Assembly (NCBI GenBank): GCA_020882975.1 | Contig: JAHRFD010000004.1 | Location: 62,001-126,000 of the forward strand | Reading direction: 5' to 3' | Origin: Microcoleus sp. EPA2 | Lineage (GTDB): Bacteria > Cyanobacteriota > Cyanobacteriia > Cyanobacteriales > Microcoleaceae | Length of the DNA: 64,000 nucleotides | Shown here: positions 1 through 8,188 of the stretch, piece by piece | How the letters are laid out: each line of letters starts with the position of its first letter | How positions within the stretch are numbered: the stretch's first letter is position 1 | Program-made: the position numbers and the translations under genes | The notes under the pieces: generated by a model | The model's input: the letters and a program-made list of their open reading frames with translations, nothing else | Database searches by the model: none | What the model was told of the DNA's origin: nothing

Positions 1-1
1 G

Positions 2-472
2 GCTTTGGGTATCCGTGGTGTTGGGAGTTTTTACAGCAGTGACGATCGACAAAATTCTCTCGCCGGCAGTGTCGGCATTCAAGGACAATTCGGTCATTTC
101 TCCCGCCCTTTCCTGGACTACACTGGGTTTAACGTGACTTACACTCAGGTAGGACGGGATGGTCTATCCCCATTTTTGTTCGATCGCCTGGTAGACGTCA
201 GAATCCTTTCCTTTGGACTTGTCCAACAAGTTTATGGCGGGTTTCGAGTCGGAATTCAAAGTGCCATTAATTTAGATACCAAGGAAACCATTAGTACAAA
301 TTACACTTTGGAATACAGTCGCCGCAGTTATGCAATCATTTTACGTTTTAATCCAGAACGTCAAGTCGGTAGCCTGACTTTTAGGATTAGCGACTTCAAT
401 TGGAATGGCACTCCAGAATCTTTTGGTGGGGATGTGCGAAGTGTAGAAGGAGGCGTGCGTTTATCCGATTAA
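2..472 (+). CDS. C-terminal part of a DUF3769 / LptD-like outer-membrane beta-barrel protein (5' end outside window)
   Basis: The reading frame is open from the window edge, so this is the last 156 codons of a longer gene. The sequence alternates polar and hydrophobic residues as in outer-membrane strands (for example TGFNVTYTQVGRDG, FRVGIQSAINLD, NYTLEYSRRSYAIILRF) and ends with FRISDFNWNGTPESFGG. This pattern recalls the C-terminal barrel of cyanobacterial DUF3769 proteins, which are regarded as LptD-like lipopolysaccharide-assembly relatives. The family call is from memory of the pattern; the barrel character is visible directly. No function can be read from the fragment alone. It is followed by an STRR array and then a + strand unknown. 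Confidence 0.6.
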   Translation, partial: ALGIRGVGSFYSSDDRQNSLAGSVGIQGQFGHFSRPFLDYTGFNVTYTQVGRDGLSPFLFDRLVDVRILSFGLVQQVYGGFRVGIQSAINLDTKETISTNYTLEYSRRSYAIILRFNPERQVGSLTFRISDFNWNGTPESFGGDVRSVEGGVRLSD

Positions 473-547
473 TTAAATTAGTTATTGGTGATTAATTAGG
501 GGGTGTTTCCAGTCAAAAAAATGACCCACCCTAAACCATCACCAATC

Positions 548-613
548 ACAACTAACCAATAACAACTAACCAATAACAACTAACAAATAACAACTAACAA
601 ATAACAACTAACC
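548..613. repeat. STRR heptamer array
   Basis: Consecutive near-copies of AACAACTAACCAAT and AACAAAT fill the gap between two + strand genes and run right up to the next start codon. Short tandemly repeated repetitive heptamers are a known feature of filamentous cyanobacterial genomes. Confidence 0.8.
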
Positions 614-614
614 A

Positions 615-1283
615 ATGACAGAAGTGACGGCAATATCTGCACAAGCAGCGGCTCTGCTGGTTCACTATGGTTTTGACCTAGGTGGCAAGAAAGCAGAAAA
701 ATTGGCGGGCGAATGGCTGACTAATTATCCCAGCCATTGGCTCCGTTTAGCAGTGATTGAAGCGCTTTATCAAGGTCGTTACAAAGCCGTTTCTGTGGCA
801 CAAATATTGAGTATGTGGCAGCGTTTAAACCAACCTATTTATCATTTTAATGGCGAGTTTGAACGCTTAGTTTGCAGTAATTTTCCTCAAGATTTAATGC
901 TAGAAACTGATTTTAAGTGGTCAGAAGAACAGATATTTTTACCTAGTCCAGAAGCCGATTTAGGTGGGTTAGAACTAGATTTGCTTCCGACTCCAGATGT
1001 TGAGTTAGATCCCGCTGACAATGCAGAACTCCCCAAAGTAGACACTGAGGAAATATCCGAATTGTCCGCAGTCAATCTCACCAGGGAAAATGCCGAAGTT
1101 GTAATTTATGAAGATTTGGCAGTAACTGCTGTGGCCGATCGAGCCGAAGCTGATATTTCAGTCGCCTCGCCATTGGTTGAAAAATCAGTCCCCATCGTCA
1201 AACATACTGATTTTCACTCCAAGTTAAAAGCTATTGCCAAAGAAGGCCGCCGAAAAAAGGGAGAAAGAAGAAAAAAAGTCTGA
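615..1283 (+). CDS. conserved cyanobacterial protein of unknown function
   Basis: A 222-residue soluble protein without signal peptide or membrane segment. Residues 1-95 look like a compact folded domain rich in aromatic residues (NYPSHWLRLAVIEALYQGRY, then QPIYHFNGEFERLVC), of a kind I associate with an uncharacterised family widespread in cyanobacteria. Residues 100-190 are acidic and low in complexity (many Glu, Asp, Val), and the tail is strongly basic (EGRRKKGERRKK). The acidic middle plus basic tail suggests binding to nucleic acid or a protein partner, but that is only inference. The start ATG directly abuts the upstream heptamer array, so no clear Shine-Dalgarno is present. Confidence 0.55.
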   Translation: MTEVTAISAQAAALLVHYGFDLGGKKAEKLAGEWLTNYPSHWLRLAVIEALYQGRYKAVSVAQILSMWQRLNQPIYHFNGEFERLVCSNFPQDLMLETDFKWSEEQIFLPSPEADLGGLELDLLPTPDVELDPADNAELPKVDTEEISELSAVNLTRENAEVVIYEDLAVTAVADRAEADISVASPLVEKSVPIVKHTDFHSKLKAIAKEGRRKKGERRKKV

Positions 1284-1360
1284 TACGGGCCGGAGGGCAC
1301 TGGGCGAAGCAAACGGGAGAAATTGGTTAGGGGTTATTCGTTATTGATTATTAGTTATCA

Positions 1361-1408
1361 CAAACAACAAACAACAAATCACAAATCACAAATCACAAAT
1401 CACAAAAA
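1361..1408. repeat. STRR heptamer array (ACAAATC type)
   Basis: ACAAACA and ACAAATC heptamers lie in tandem between two convergent genes. The array ends at the stop codon of the minus-strand bilin lyase gene. Confidence 0.8.
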
Positions 1409-1410
1409 AT

Positions 1411-1944
1411 TTATTTTTTGGGGGCTGCTCCCATCCGAATTTCTGAACAAAAAGAAGCTTGTTCAGTACCGTTAGCTTCCTTGACAACACTGGTACGCAG
1501 TCGGAGGTTGGGGATGAGATACCAGAGGCGTTCTTCGGCATGGATAGTTTCAGATTCCGTAATCAATGTCAGCACGTCATCACTGCCCATCACGTAGCGA
1601 GTGTTGCCCTTGTCTTGGAGCACTTTGCCTTCCCTGGGGTTGTCGGCATCGGGTAAGACGGCTAATATTGTAGAACCGATTTGTTTTTGCTCAGTGCGAT
1701 CGGGAGTACCCTCCCAACTCACCCTAACGCTAGTTAACCCAGTAGCATTCGGATCGATCGAGTGCTGTTGGCACAGCTTCACGACTGCGGGTTCGGTAGC
1801 AGTCAGTATTTCTATTTTGACCTCAGATTTGCCAGCCTGCAATTCCCCGGAATTGAGATAGTGTACGGTGCGCTGGGAAAACCATTTGCCTGCACTTAGC
1901 TCGAAAAACTCGATAACATCCATGAATTTTGTCTCTGAACTCAA
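1411..1944 (-). CDS. cpcS: phycobiliprotein bilin lyase, CpcS/CpeS family
   Basis: A 177-residue protein. CpcS/CpeS lyases attach phycocyanobilin or a related bilin to a conserved cysteine of phycobiliprotein subunits; they are lipocalin-like beta-barrels. Family signatures visible here are the N-terminal FFELSAGKWFSQRTVHYL (residues 12-29) and the late EERLWYLIPNLRLRTS stretch, with the end GAAPKK. The length matches the family. The exact subgroup (CpcS, CpcU or CpeS type) and so the preferred subunit cannot be settled from sequence alone, so the symbol is provisional. It stands alone, convergent with the upstream unknown gene and divergent from the WD40 gene. ApcE, a bilin-carrying protein with its own lyase activity, is encoded 29 kb away. 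Confidence 0.82.
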   Translation of the reverse strand: MSSETKFMDVIEFFELSAGKWFSQRTVHYLNSGELQAGKSEVKIEILTATEPAVVKLCQQHSIDPNATGLTSVRVSWEGTPDRTEQKQIGSTILAVLPDADNPREGKVLQDKGNTRYVMGSDDVLTLITESETIHAEERLWYLIPNLRLRTSVVKEANGTEQASFCSEIRMGAAPKK

Positions 1945-2291
1945 TACTTCTCTATTTTGTATATTTTAAAGGAATGGGGAACACCTGCAAAGCTGTCAAA
2001 GAATTTTCAGTTTGAAATTAATCAAATTAAGTAACCGTAGAGGGCGCTTTGGCTACAGCAAAATACCAGAGACAGCAACCGAGGGACAATCATCCTGTCA
2101 GCAGGATGTATTAACAAGAATCAAAAAACTCAAATAATGATATAATTTTTAATTACCAAGATTCAGTGCCCTACCAGTAGCAAACAGAAATTAAATATGT
2201 CATGCTAACCAAAGAGACAAGTTTCTCAATCGTGTTTTTAGCAAGGTGCAGTTAGCGATCGCCTACATTTGACAAAAACATCCAAAAATTT
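1945..2291. promoter_or_regulatory. divergent promoter region with a short perfect hairpin
   Basis: 347 bp between the lyase (minus) and the WD40 gene (plus). At 2091-2108 there is a perfect hairpin, CATCCTG-TCAG-CAGGATG, followed by an A/T-rich stretch containing TATAAT at about 2140-2145. A HIP1-like GCGATCGC sits near 2256. I see no open frame of note. The hairpin may be an operator or attenuator for the WD40 gene; this is inference. Confidence 0.35.
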
Positions 2292-4544
2292 ATGAGCGAG
2301 TTTACGCCAGGGTCAGAGCGCATACTGCCCGCAGCACAAATGCCCGAACTAGAAATCGAGTCCAGTCAGTTAGCCGCCAATTCCGAAATCCATCGATTAT
2401 ACAGTTTACTAACAGATTACAATTTTATTCAAACCAAGCTGTCAGCATCGGGAGTGCAGCCCCTAATAGAAGATTACAATTTAGCAATAAACATCCCGAA
2501 TTTCACAGATAATCACCAAATAAAAACCCTCAAATTAATCCAAGAAACCCTGGGAATTTCTGCCCACATTATCGCCCAAGACAATACCCAATTACCCACA
2601 CAACTAATAGCCCGCTTGATGTGTTTTGAAAATCCCGAAATTCAAGCACTACTAGCCCAAGCAAAACACCAAAAATACCCCTGGTTCCGACCATTAACTG
2701 CCAGTTTTACCCCTCCGGGAGGAAGATTGCAGCGCACCCTCACCGGACATACAGATTGGGTACAAACTGTAGCAATTACCCCCGACGGTAAGCGAGTAAT
2801 TTCTGGCTCATCCGACCATAATATCAAAGTTTGGCATTTAGACACAGGAGAGGAAATTTTCACCCTCACAGGTCATCTTACCTACGTTAATGCTGTGGCA
2901 ATAACCCCCGATGGCACTCAACTAATTTCCGGTTCTTGGGATAATACGATCAAGATTTGGAACCTAGAAACAGGACAAGAAGTATTTACCTTTGGCGGCG
3001 ATACCTTTGCCGTAGAAGCTGTAGCAGTTACTCCCGACGGCAAAGCAGTAATTTCTGGTTCCTGGGATGGCAGTATTAAGGTTTGGGATTTAAAAAACCG
3101 CGAAATAATCTTTAACCTCAAAAGTCATACAAGTTTTGTACAATCAGTAGCAGTAACACCGGACAGCAAGCGGTTGATTTCCGGTTCCGGCGATAACAGC
3201 ATCAAAGTCTGGAATTTAGAAACTGGAAAAGAACTTTTTACTCTGACTGGTCATCGGGATTGGGTCAAATCAGTAGCAGTTAGCCCCGACGGAGAAAAGA
3301 TTATTTCTGGTAGTTATGACGGCACTGTAAAAGTCTGGAGTTTGAGAGAAAGAAAGAAAATATTTACATTAGGAACTCATGACAGTTTCATCCAATCTGT
3401 GGCAATAACTCCCGATGGCCAGCGAGTAATTTCTGCTTCCGGTGACAAAACTATCAAAGTTTGGCATCTAGAAACCAAAGCAGAAATATTCAGTTTTACG
3501 GATCACATCGCCCCCGTGAATGCTGTGGCGGTGAGTGCGGACGGTAAACGGATAGTTTCTGGTTCCTCTGACAAAACTCTCAAAATTTGGTGTTTAGAAA
3601 CAGAAACACAAAATGTATCATTTTTAGCCCATCATGACTCCGTAAATGCTGTGGCTGTGACACCGGATTGTACTAAAGCAATTTCCGGTGCTGGCGACAA
3701 CACGATTAAAGTCTGGAATCTGGAAAATGGAGAAGAACTTTTGACTATTTCTGGTCATAAAGATTGGGTTAAGGCAATCACTGTCACCCCAGACAGCCAG
3801 CGCATAATTTCGGGTTCCGGTGACCAAACGGTGAAAGTTTGGAATGTGGCAACAGGAGAGGAAATTAAGAGTTTTGCAGGTCATACAGATTGGATAAATT
3901 CTGTGGCTGTGACTGCGGACAGCAGGATGGTAATTTCGGGTTCCGGTGACAAAACTATTAAGGTTTGGAGTCTGGAAACAGGAGAAGAAATTTTTACATT
4001 TGTAGGTCATACTGACGGGATAAAAGCTGTTGCAGTTACTCCTGATGGTAAACGCTTAATTTCTGCGGCTGGTGATAAAACTCTCAAAATTTGGAGTTTG
4101 GGAACCGAAAAAAATAGTTTGGCTGACCTGTGGAATTTAGTAGTAAAAAATCAACTTTTCACTCTCAAAGGTGATGATAATTTAGTAAATGCTGTAGCAG
4201 TTACAGCGGATGGTAAATGGGCAATTTCTGGGGGTAGAAAGAGCACTATCAAAGTTTGGGATTTGTCAAGTAGAAAGGAAATTTTTACTTTAGCTGGTCA
4301 TGGGGATGCGGTAACAGCTTTGGCGACGGTGGGGACTAGGGTGATTTCTGTTTCTGATGACAATACCCTGAGAGTTTGGGATTTGTTAAGTCGAGAAGTA
4401 ATTGCTATTTTTAGAGGAGATAGTGCGTTGAAAGCTTGTGCTATTGCACCGGATGGGGTGACAATTGTGGCGGGGGAAGTTTCGGGACAGGTACATTTTT
4501 TAAAGTTAGAAAATAGTCCTCAGTCCTCCGTCCCTAGTCATTAG
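2292..4544 (+). CDS. WD40 repeat protein with 14 repeats
   Basis: A 750-residue protein. Residues 1-150 form a helical region resembling the segment between the NTPase and the propeller in cyanobacterial NB-ARC/WD40 proteins (IEDYNLAI..., LIARLMCFENPEIQALLAQA, then a linker TASFTPPGGRLQRTLTGH). Residues ~150-745 hold 14 WD40 repeats of about 42 residues with GH and W(S/N/H)L signatures, for example SVAVTPDSKRLISGSGDN. Fourteen repeats fit two seven-bladed propellers. Repeat 11 carries an inserted loop, and the last two are degenerate. No P-loop is present, so the NTPase part of related multidomain proteins is missing. Such proteins act as scaffolds; the partner is unknown. It is convergent with the downstream GTPase gene. 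Confidence 0.9.
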   Translation: MSEFTPGSERILPAAQMPELEIESSQLAANSEIHRLYSLLTDYNFIQTKLSASGVQPLIEDYNLAINIPNFTDNHQIKTLKLIQETLGISAHIIAQDNTQLPTQLIARLMCFENPEIQALLAQAKHQKYPWFRPLTASFTPPGGRLQRTLTGHTDWVQTVAITPDGKRVISGSSDHNIKVWHLDTGEEIFTLTGHLTYVNAVAITPDGTQLISGSWDNTIKIWNLETGQEVFTFGGDTFAVEAVAVTPDGKAVISGSWDGSIKVWDLKNREIIFNLKSHTSFVQSVAVTPDSKRLISGSGDNSIKVWNLETGKELFTLTGHRDWVKSVAVSPDGEKIISGSYDGTVKVWSLRERKKIFTLGTHDSFIQSVAITPDGQRVISASGDKTIKVWHLETKAEIFSFTDHIAPVNAVAVSADGKRIVSGSSDKTLKIWCLETETQNVSFLAHHDSVNAVAVTPDCTKAISGAGDNTIKVWNLENGEELLTISGHKDWVKAITVTPDSQRIISGSGDQTVKVWNVATGEEIKSFAGHTDWINSVAVTADSRMVISGSGDKTIKVWSLETGEEIFTFVGHTDGIKAVAVTPDGKRLISAAGDKTLKIWSLGTEKNSLADLWNLVVKNQLFTLKGDDNLVNAVAVTADGKWAISGGRKSTIKVWDLSSRKEIFTLAGHGDAVTALATVGTRVISVSDDNTLRVWDLLSREVIAIFRGDSALKACAIAPDGVTIVAGEVSGQVHFLKLENSPQSSVPSH

Positions 4545-4602
4545 TTAATGTGGCGATGGTTAAATAATCGCACTTTTACAAGTAAAATAACCAATCCTAA
4601 AT

Positions 4603-5784
4603 TTACTGAATGTCAATTTGATTAGGAGGCTTCGGTTGATTCTGCTTATCATCCAGCAAAGTTTTGCGTCCAGAAGTTGCATACTCCTTATACAAATCCA
4701 CCAGCATTTTAGTTAACTGTGGCAAAGAGATTTGTTCTCCATTAATTTGAGATTTCATATAAGTTTTTAGCACTTCAATATAAGCCAAACCCAGAGCCAG
4801 GGTGAGAGTTGCTGCCGTAGCACCAGAGATAGCACCACCGACAATTGTACCAGCACCGGGAATCATTTTAATCAAATTAGTCACTATGCTTCTACCCACA
4901 GCAGTAACCCCACCACTGCCGCTAATAGCTGATAGCATCGCCGAGATAAACCCCTGATCAAAAGGCATTCCAAAAATCACAGTAATATTTGCAATCATTG
5001 CCGTTTGCATCGTCATCAAAATTGGCGCATCAGCAAAGGGTATAGGAGTCGCACCGATAATCGCAGAACCTGCAACATAGGCACTGAGATATTTAAATGC
5101 CATATCAGACTTAAGTGCAATATTGGCAATTTGCTCTTTGACAAAAGCTTTTTTAGCTACTTCTGGTAGCAGTTGAAAAGTGGCATCGACCAACTTGTCT
5201 AAACCGTGAGATTTTACTGTATAGTCCTCATCTATTTCTTCCGGTTCCGCCATGACGGGGATGATTTGACTGACTGGTAAATTCATGTGTTCCAGTTGCT
5301 TGAAAAACTCGCTGGGTTTTTTCGATGTAGTTTGAGTGAGAACTAAAATCACTGGTACATCGATGATTTCCATTTCTCTTAGCCAGTTTTCTTCCACGGA
5401 TTCTATTCTATTTGCGCCGTGATTGATGCAGTACCAGATGACGTGTATGTGTTCTTTGGGGTGCAGGAGTCTTTGGTCTTCAATCAGTTTAGCAACGTTT
5501 AATTGAATAATTTTAATTTGTTCGGCGTTGAGTTCGAGCCCGGGAGTGTCGTAAACTGCGATCGGGCAATTAGGTTTGGTATATTGGCGGATACCTTGAG
5601 TAACCGGGCGGCCGACTCCGGTTTCTGCTAAGCGCTGGCGAAACACAGCATTAATCAGGGTACTTTTGCCTACGCCTGTTTTACCGATGACTAAAACATT
5701 GCACTGTCCCACGTTATTTTCTGCGTCTTTGAAAGCGTCGTAACTGTTGTTTAAAAGGTCGTCTAGGGAAAAGTCGTCTGACAT
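4603..5784 (-). CDS. P-loop GTPase with C-terminal DUF697 membrane domain
   Basis: A 393-residue protein. The N-terminal GTPase domain has G1 GKTGVGKST (residues 34-42) and G3 DTPG (79-82), with INHGANRIESVEENWL after it. The position expected for G4 (NKxD) reads LTQT, so nucleotide specificity may differ from canonical GTPases. Residues ~225-350 are hydrophobic and Gly/Ala-rich (AYVAGSAIIGATPIPFADAP, MIPGAGTIVGGAISGATAA), matching the DUF697/YcjF-like membrane domain. Such proteins probably act at the cytoplasmic membrane, but their role is unknown. The ATG start is supported by the conserved acidic leader MSDDFSLDDLL. The gene is solitary, with miniature elements directly upstream. Confidence 0.85.
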   Translation of the reverse strand: MSDDFSLDDLLNNSYDAFKDAENNVGQCNVLVIGKTGVGKSTLINAVFRQRLAETGVGRPVTQGIRQYTKPNCPIAVYDTPGLELNAEQIKIIQLNVAKLIEDQRLLHPKEHIHVIWYCINHGANRIESVEENWLREMEIIDVPVILVLTQTTSKKPSEFFKQLEHMNLPVSQIIPVMAEPEEIDEDYTVKSHGLDKLVDATFQLLPEVAKKAFVKEQIANIALKSDMAFKYLSAYVAGSAIIGATPIPFADAPILMTMQTAMIANITVIFGMPFDQGFISAMLSAISGSGGVTAVGRSIVTNLIKMIPGAGTIVGGAISGATAATLTLALGLAYIEVLKTYMKSQINGEQISLPQLTKMLVDLYKEYATSGRKTLLDDKQNQPKPPNQIDIQ

Positions 5785-5842
5785 GGCGGTTTCTAGAATG
5801 GTGGGATATTCAGTCTGGATTAAACATTCATTTTTAATTTTA

Positions 5843-6011
5843 ATACCAATTTAATGGGTCGTTGCACAGATCTAGATCCCCCTAAATCCCCCTTAAGAAG
5901 GGGGACTTTGAGAAGAATCTTGTCCCCCCCTTAGTAGGGGCGGTGCCCCCGTGCCCGCCCTCTTGGCTAGGGGGGATCAGATTCTATGCAGCCTCATAAA
6001 AAATTGGTATA
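5843..6011. mobile_element. miniature palindromic element with ATACCAAT termini (copy 1)
   Basis: 169 bp bounded by ATACCAAT at 5843 and its complement ATTGGTAT ending at 6011. The left flank reads AATGGGTCGTTGCACAGATC and the right flank contains GCAGCCTCATAAAAAATTGG. The core is a GC-rich palindrome starting GATCCCCCTAAATCCCCC and ending TAGGGGGGATC, with the 26-bp TAGGGGCGGTGCCCCCGTGC... repeat nested inside at 5935-5960. The same two flanks occur in opposite orientation at 23337-23483. No coding frame is present, so this is a non-autonomous element. Confidence 0.7.
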
Positions 6012-6012
6012 A

Positions 6013-6112
6013 GACCACCGAATAGAATTCGGGGCTATACAAACGAAGTTAATGTTAAGCCCGCCGAATAGAATTCGGGGCTATACAAACGAAGTCCGCC
6101 TACGCGGACTGA
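6013..6112. repeat. tandem pair of a 45-bp repeat
   Basis: Two copies starting with CCGAATAGAATTCGGGGCTA, at 6019 and 6064, continue into ATACAAACGAAGT. The second ends in the palindrome AGTCCGCCTACGCGGACT. A related GTCCGCGCAGGCGGAC piece is seen at 13183. Together with the neighbouring miniature element this fills the 474-bp gap between the GTPase and the DUF29 gene. Confidence 0.7.
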
Positions 6113-6258
6113 GGAGTCTCAAAGATATTGTAGCAATTTGATTTCAGAACGGGTGGAACGCTTGGAGGAGACTTTTGGGTCGCGAATGTGGGATGAAAGG
6201 TTATATAATGTAGTTTAAGCTAGCAAGCGATCGGTACAGAGAAAGATATCTGATTCCA

Positions 6259-6756
6259 TTATTCAATATTCTCAGGATTTTCAGGCAGATCGCACTCAGG
6301 CGATAAAAAATCAGGATTAAGAACTTCTTCTTCAGTAAATGGAGACTCTGGGGGAAATATCTGAATAGATAAACCTGTTTCATCTGCGGCTAATTCCCTA
6401 GCATCTTGATAAGATTCATTAAAAATTTCTTCAAAAAAACGATATAAACTCGGACTGGTTTTGAAGGTATCTCGGATGCGTTTACGATGTTCGCGAATGG
6501 TGTACACCCAACTGTTTGTTCTTTTTTCTGGCTGATATTTATACTTAAGTAAGTGCATTAAAAGTACCCTCAAATTACTTTTTAAAGCATTCTTATCGCT
6601 TCTCCCCATACTTTCTAGTTCCTCTAGTAAGTTTTCTAAATCTATTTCAGAAAACTTTCCCTCTTTTAATAAGTTGATTGTTGTCTGTAACCACAGATAA
6701 AAATCCCGTTCATAAAGCGAGGTTATTGCAGTTGTCATTGATTGGATAGTTGTCAT
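6259..6756 (-). CDS. DUF29 family protein
   Basis: A 165-residue protein with the DUF29 layout: an N-terminal SLYERDFYLWLQTTINLLKE, then a helix rich in Leu and Glu (DLENLLEELESMGRSDKNAL), then LLMHLLKYKYQPEKR, and an acidic C-terminus. DUF29 proteins are frequent in cyanobacteria, often in many copies, and have no established biochemical role. The start at 6756 is chosen because AAAGGGAG lies just upstream; an internal ATG six codons later is the alternative. It is the last gene of a minus-strand series after two unknown genes at 7445 and 8010, with a 116-bp gap to the nearer one. Confidence 0.85.
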   Translation of the reverse strand: MTTIQSMTTAITSLYERDFYLWLQTTINLLKEGKFSEIDLENLLEELESMGRSDKNALKSNLRVLLMHLLKYKYQPEKRTNSWVYTIREHRKRIRDTFKTSPSLYRFFEEIFNESYQDARELAADETGLSIQIFPPESPFTEEEVLNPDFLSPECDLPENPENIE

Positions 6757-6872
6757 TTTGTTTGACTCCCTTTCTCTTCTCTACACATAAGTGTAACATA
6801 TTCGATAATTTATCGCTGAAGTTAGCTTTACGGGCCCAAATGAGCCGAATTATGCAATAAGTGCGATCGCAC

Positions 6873-7445
6873 TTATGGTAGTTTCTCCCGCAGCGAAAGC
6901 CAAGTTTTGAGTTCTTCATCTAAAACATATTTATCAGTGTCAGCGAGTGCAGCGATAACTTTGAATCGATTTTTAAGTTGTCTTAATTCGCGAATGTCTG
7001 CAATGGGTAGGGTTTGCCAATTAGCTGCCTTTTTTTCCACATCTTCCCGCGACTCTTTGATGTTATGCCAAAACCATTGTAGAATTAAGTTAACATCGAG
7101 AACAGGATCGTCGGAAATTACTCCGAGTTTTCCTATCGCCCCAGCCCGCAGCATCATTGAGGAAATCCTAAAAGATTCGCCGCTACCTGGTTTTTTCTGT
7201 TCTGCGGCTTCAGATAGGTTATCGTAAATTGTCGTTGCTACTTGTGCCCATGTGCGATCGCACAAACCTGACTCATTTTCACCTTTTCGAGCCTTAGCAG
7301 AGGCAACATCGGCTAATAACAGCCAGTTAAAGTCTTGTGGTTGGGCGGTTTGACCTGAAAATATGTTGTTTATCCAAATCAGTACAGATTCGGCATCTTG
7401 TTCTAGGATGCGATCGACGGATATTGTCGTAGGAGATTGAGTCAT
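6873..7445 (-). CDS. hypothetical protein
   Basis: A 190-residue soluble protein that I do not recognise. It is mostly helical in appearance, with aromatic-rich segments (ESVLIWINNIFSG, NLILQWFWHNIKESRED) and a charged C-terminus (DEELKTWLSLREKLP). No catalytic motif, signal peptide or membrane segment is visible. It starts only 7 nt after the stop of the upstream gene at 7453-8010, so the two are almost certainly one operon and probably act together. The reading frame is supported by GC pattern and length only. Confidence 0.6.
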   Translation of the reverse strand: MTQSPTTISVDRILEQDAESVLIWINNIFSGQTAQPQDFNWLLLADVASAKARKGENESGLCDRTWAQVATTIYDNLSEAAEQKKPGSGESFRISSMMLRAGAIGKLGVISDDPVLDVNLILQWFWHNIKESREDVEKKAANWQTLPIADIRELRQLKNRFKVIAALADTDKYVLDEELKTWLSLREKLP

Positions 7446-7452
7446 AATTTAT

Positions 7453-8010
7453 CTACTCCACATATTCTATATCAGCATTACTTGTATCAATTCCTTGCTG
7501 CCTAAAGGCTGTAATTCCTAGTTCTAAGCTCTCTGAAGTGGGTCTAAAATGCCCGCTGTGATTGCTGATTGTTAGCAAAATATACGAACCGTCACTGCCG
7601 ACTATCTCGGCTTCTCCCGCAGCCAAGACAGGCTCACCAAGAGTTATAACCGTATGGTAGATTTCATTGCTAACATCTAAAAATTTCGGAATTACAAGGA
7701 GTTCTAGCTCTGTTGTTACTGCCCATTTGACAGTCCCTTCATTAATTATATCGTCAAATCCTGCTTCTCCCACTTTAACGGGTCTGATGCCTAACTCATC
7801 TGCCGATCGAAGTTCATCATCTAGACTACCAGGGGACTGATTGGAAAAACGAGGGCTGGGAACATTATTTGAAAATGATTGTGTCACAACAGAATTTAAC
7901 GATAATCCACTACTAAGGTTAGTGGCTAATGTTGCTGTTGGCAATAAGGGCGATCGCGCTTTGACCAAAAAAAAGACAAATATCACCAACTCCACATCCT
8001 CAGCTATCAA
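7453..8010 (-). CDS. hypothetical protein with hydrophobic N-terminus and GHFRP motif
   Basis: About 185 residues. The frame is bounded upstream by a stop near 8062 and has no ATG near its beginning; TTG at 8010 and GTG at 7995 are the candidate starts, so the N-terminus is uncertain. A hydrophobic stretch (VELVIFVFFLVKARSPLL) is compatible with a membrane anchor or signal. The C-terminal half contains ILLTISNHSGHFRPTSESLE, a compact motif reminiscent of short domains seen at the ends of polymorphic toxin or secreted accessory proteins, but I cannot name a family. It is the first gene of a two-gene operon with the gene 7 nt downstream. Confidence 0.5.
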   Translation of the reverse strand: MIAEDVELVIFVFFLVKARSPLLPTATLATNLSSGLSLNSVVTQSFSNNVPSPRFSNQSPGSLDDELRSADELGIRPVKVGEAGFDDIINEGTVKWAVTTELELLVIPKFLDVSNEIYHTVITLGEPVLAAGEAEIVGSDGSYILLTISNHSGHFRPTSESLELGITAFRQQGIDTSNADIEYVE

Positions 8011-8188
8011 GCAGTTTTCAGTTATGTTTTTGATAACGGCTTTCTTCAGACCAGTTTTTCACCATTGACCATGTATCTCAACTCCTGATTTATTTGTTAT
8101 TTGCCATGCTTGACAAATCTACTGAGCGATGATAAACTTAATTATTACAATAACATAAATAATAAAAAAAATCTCTATTCAATTTTTT

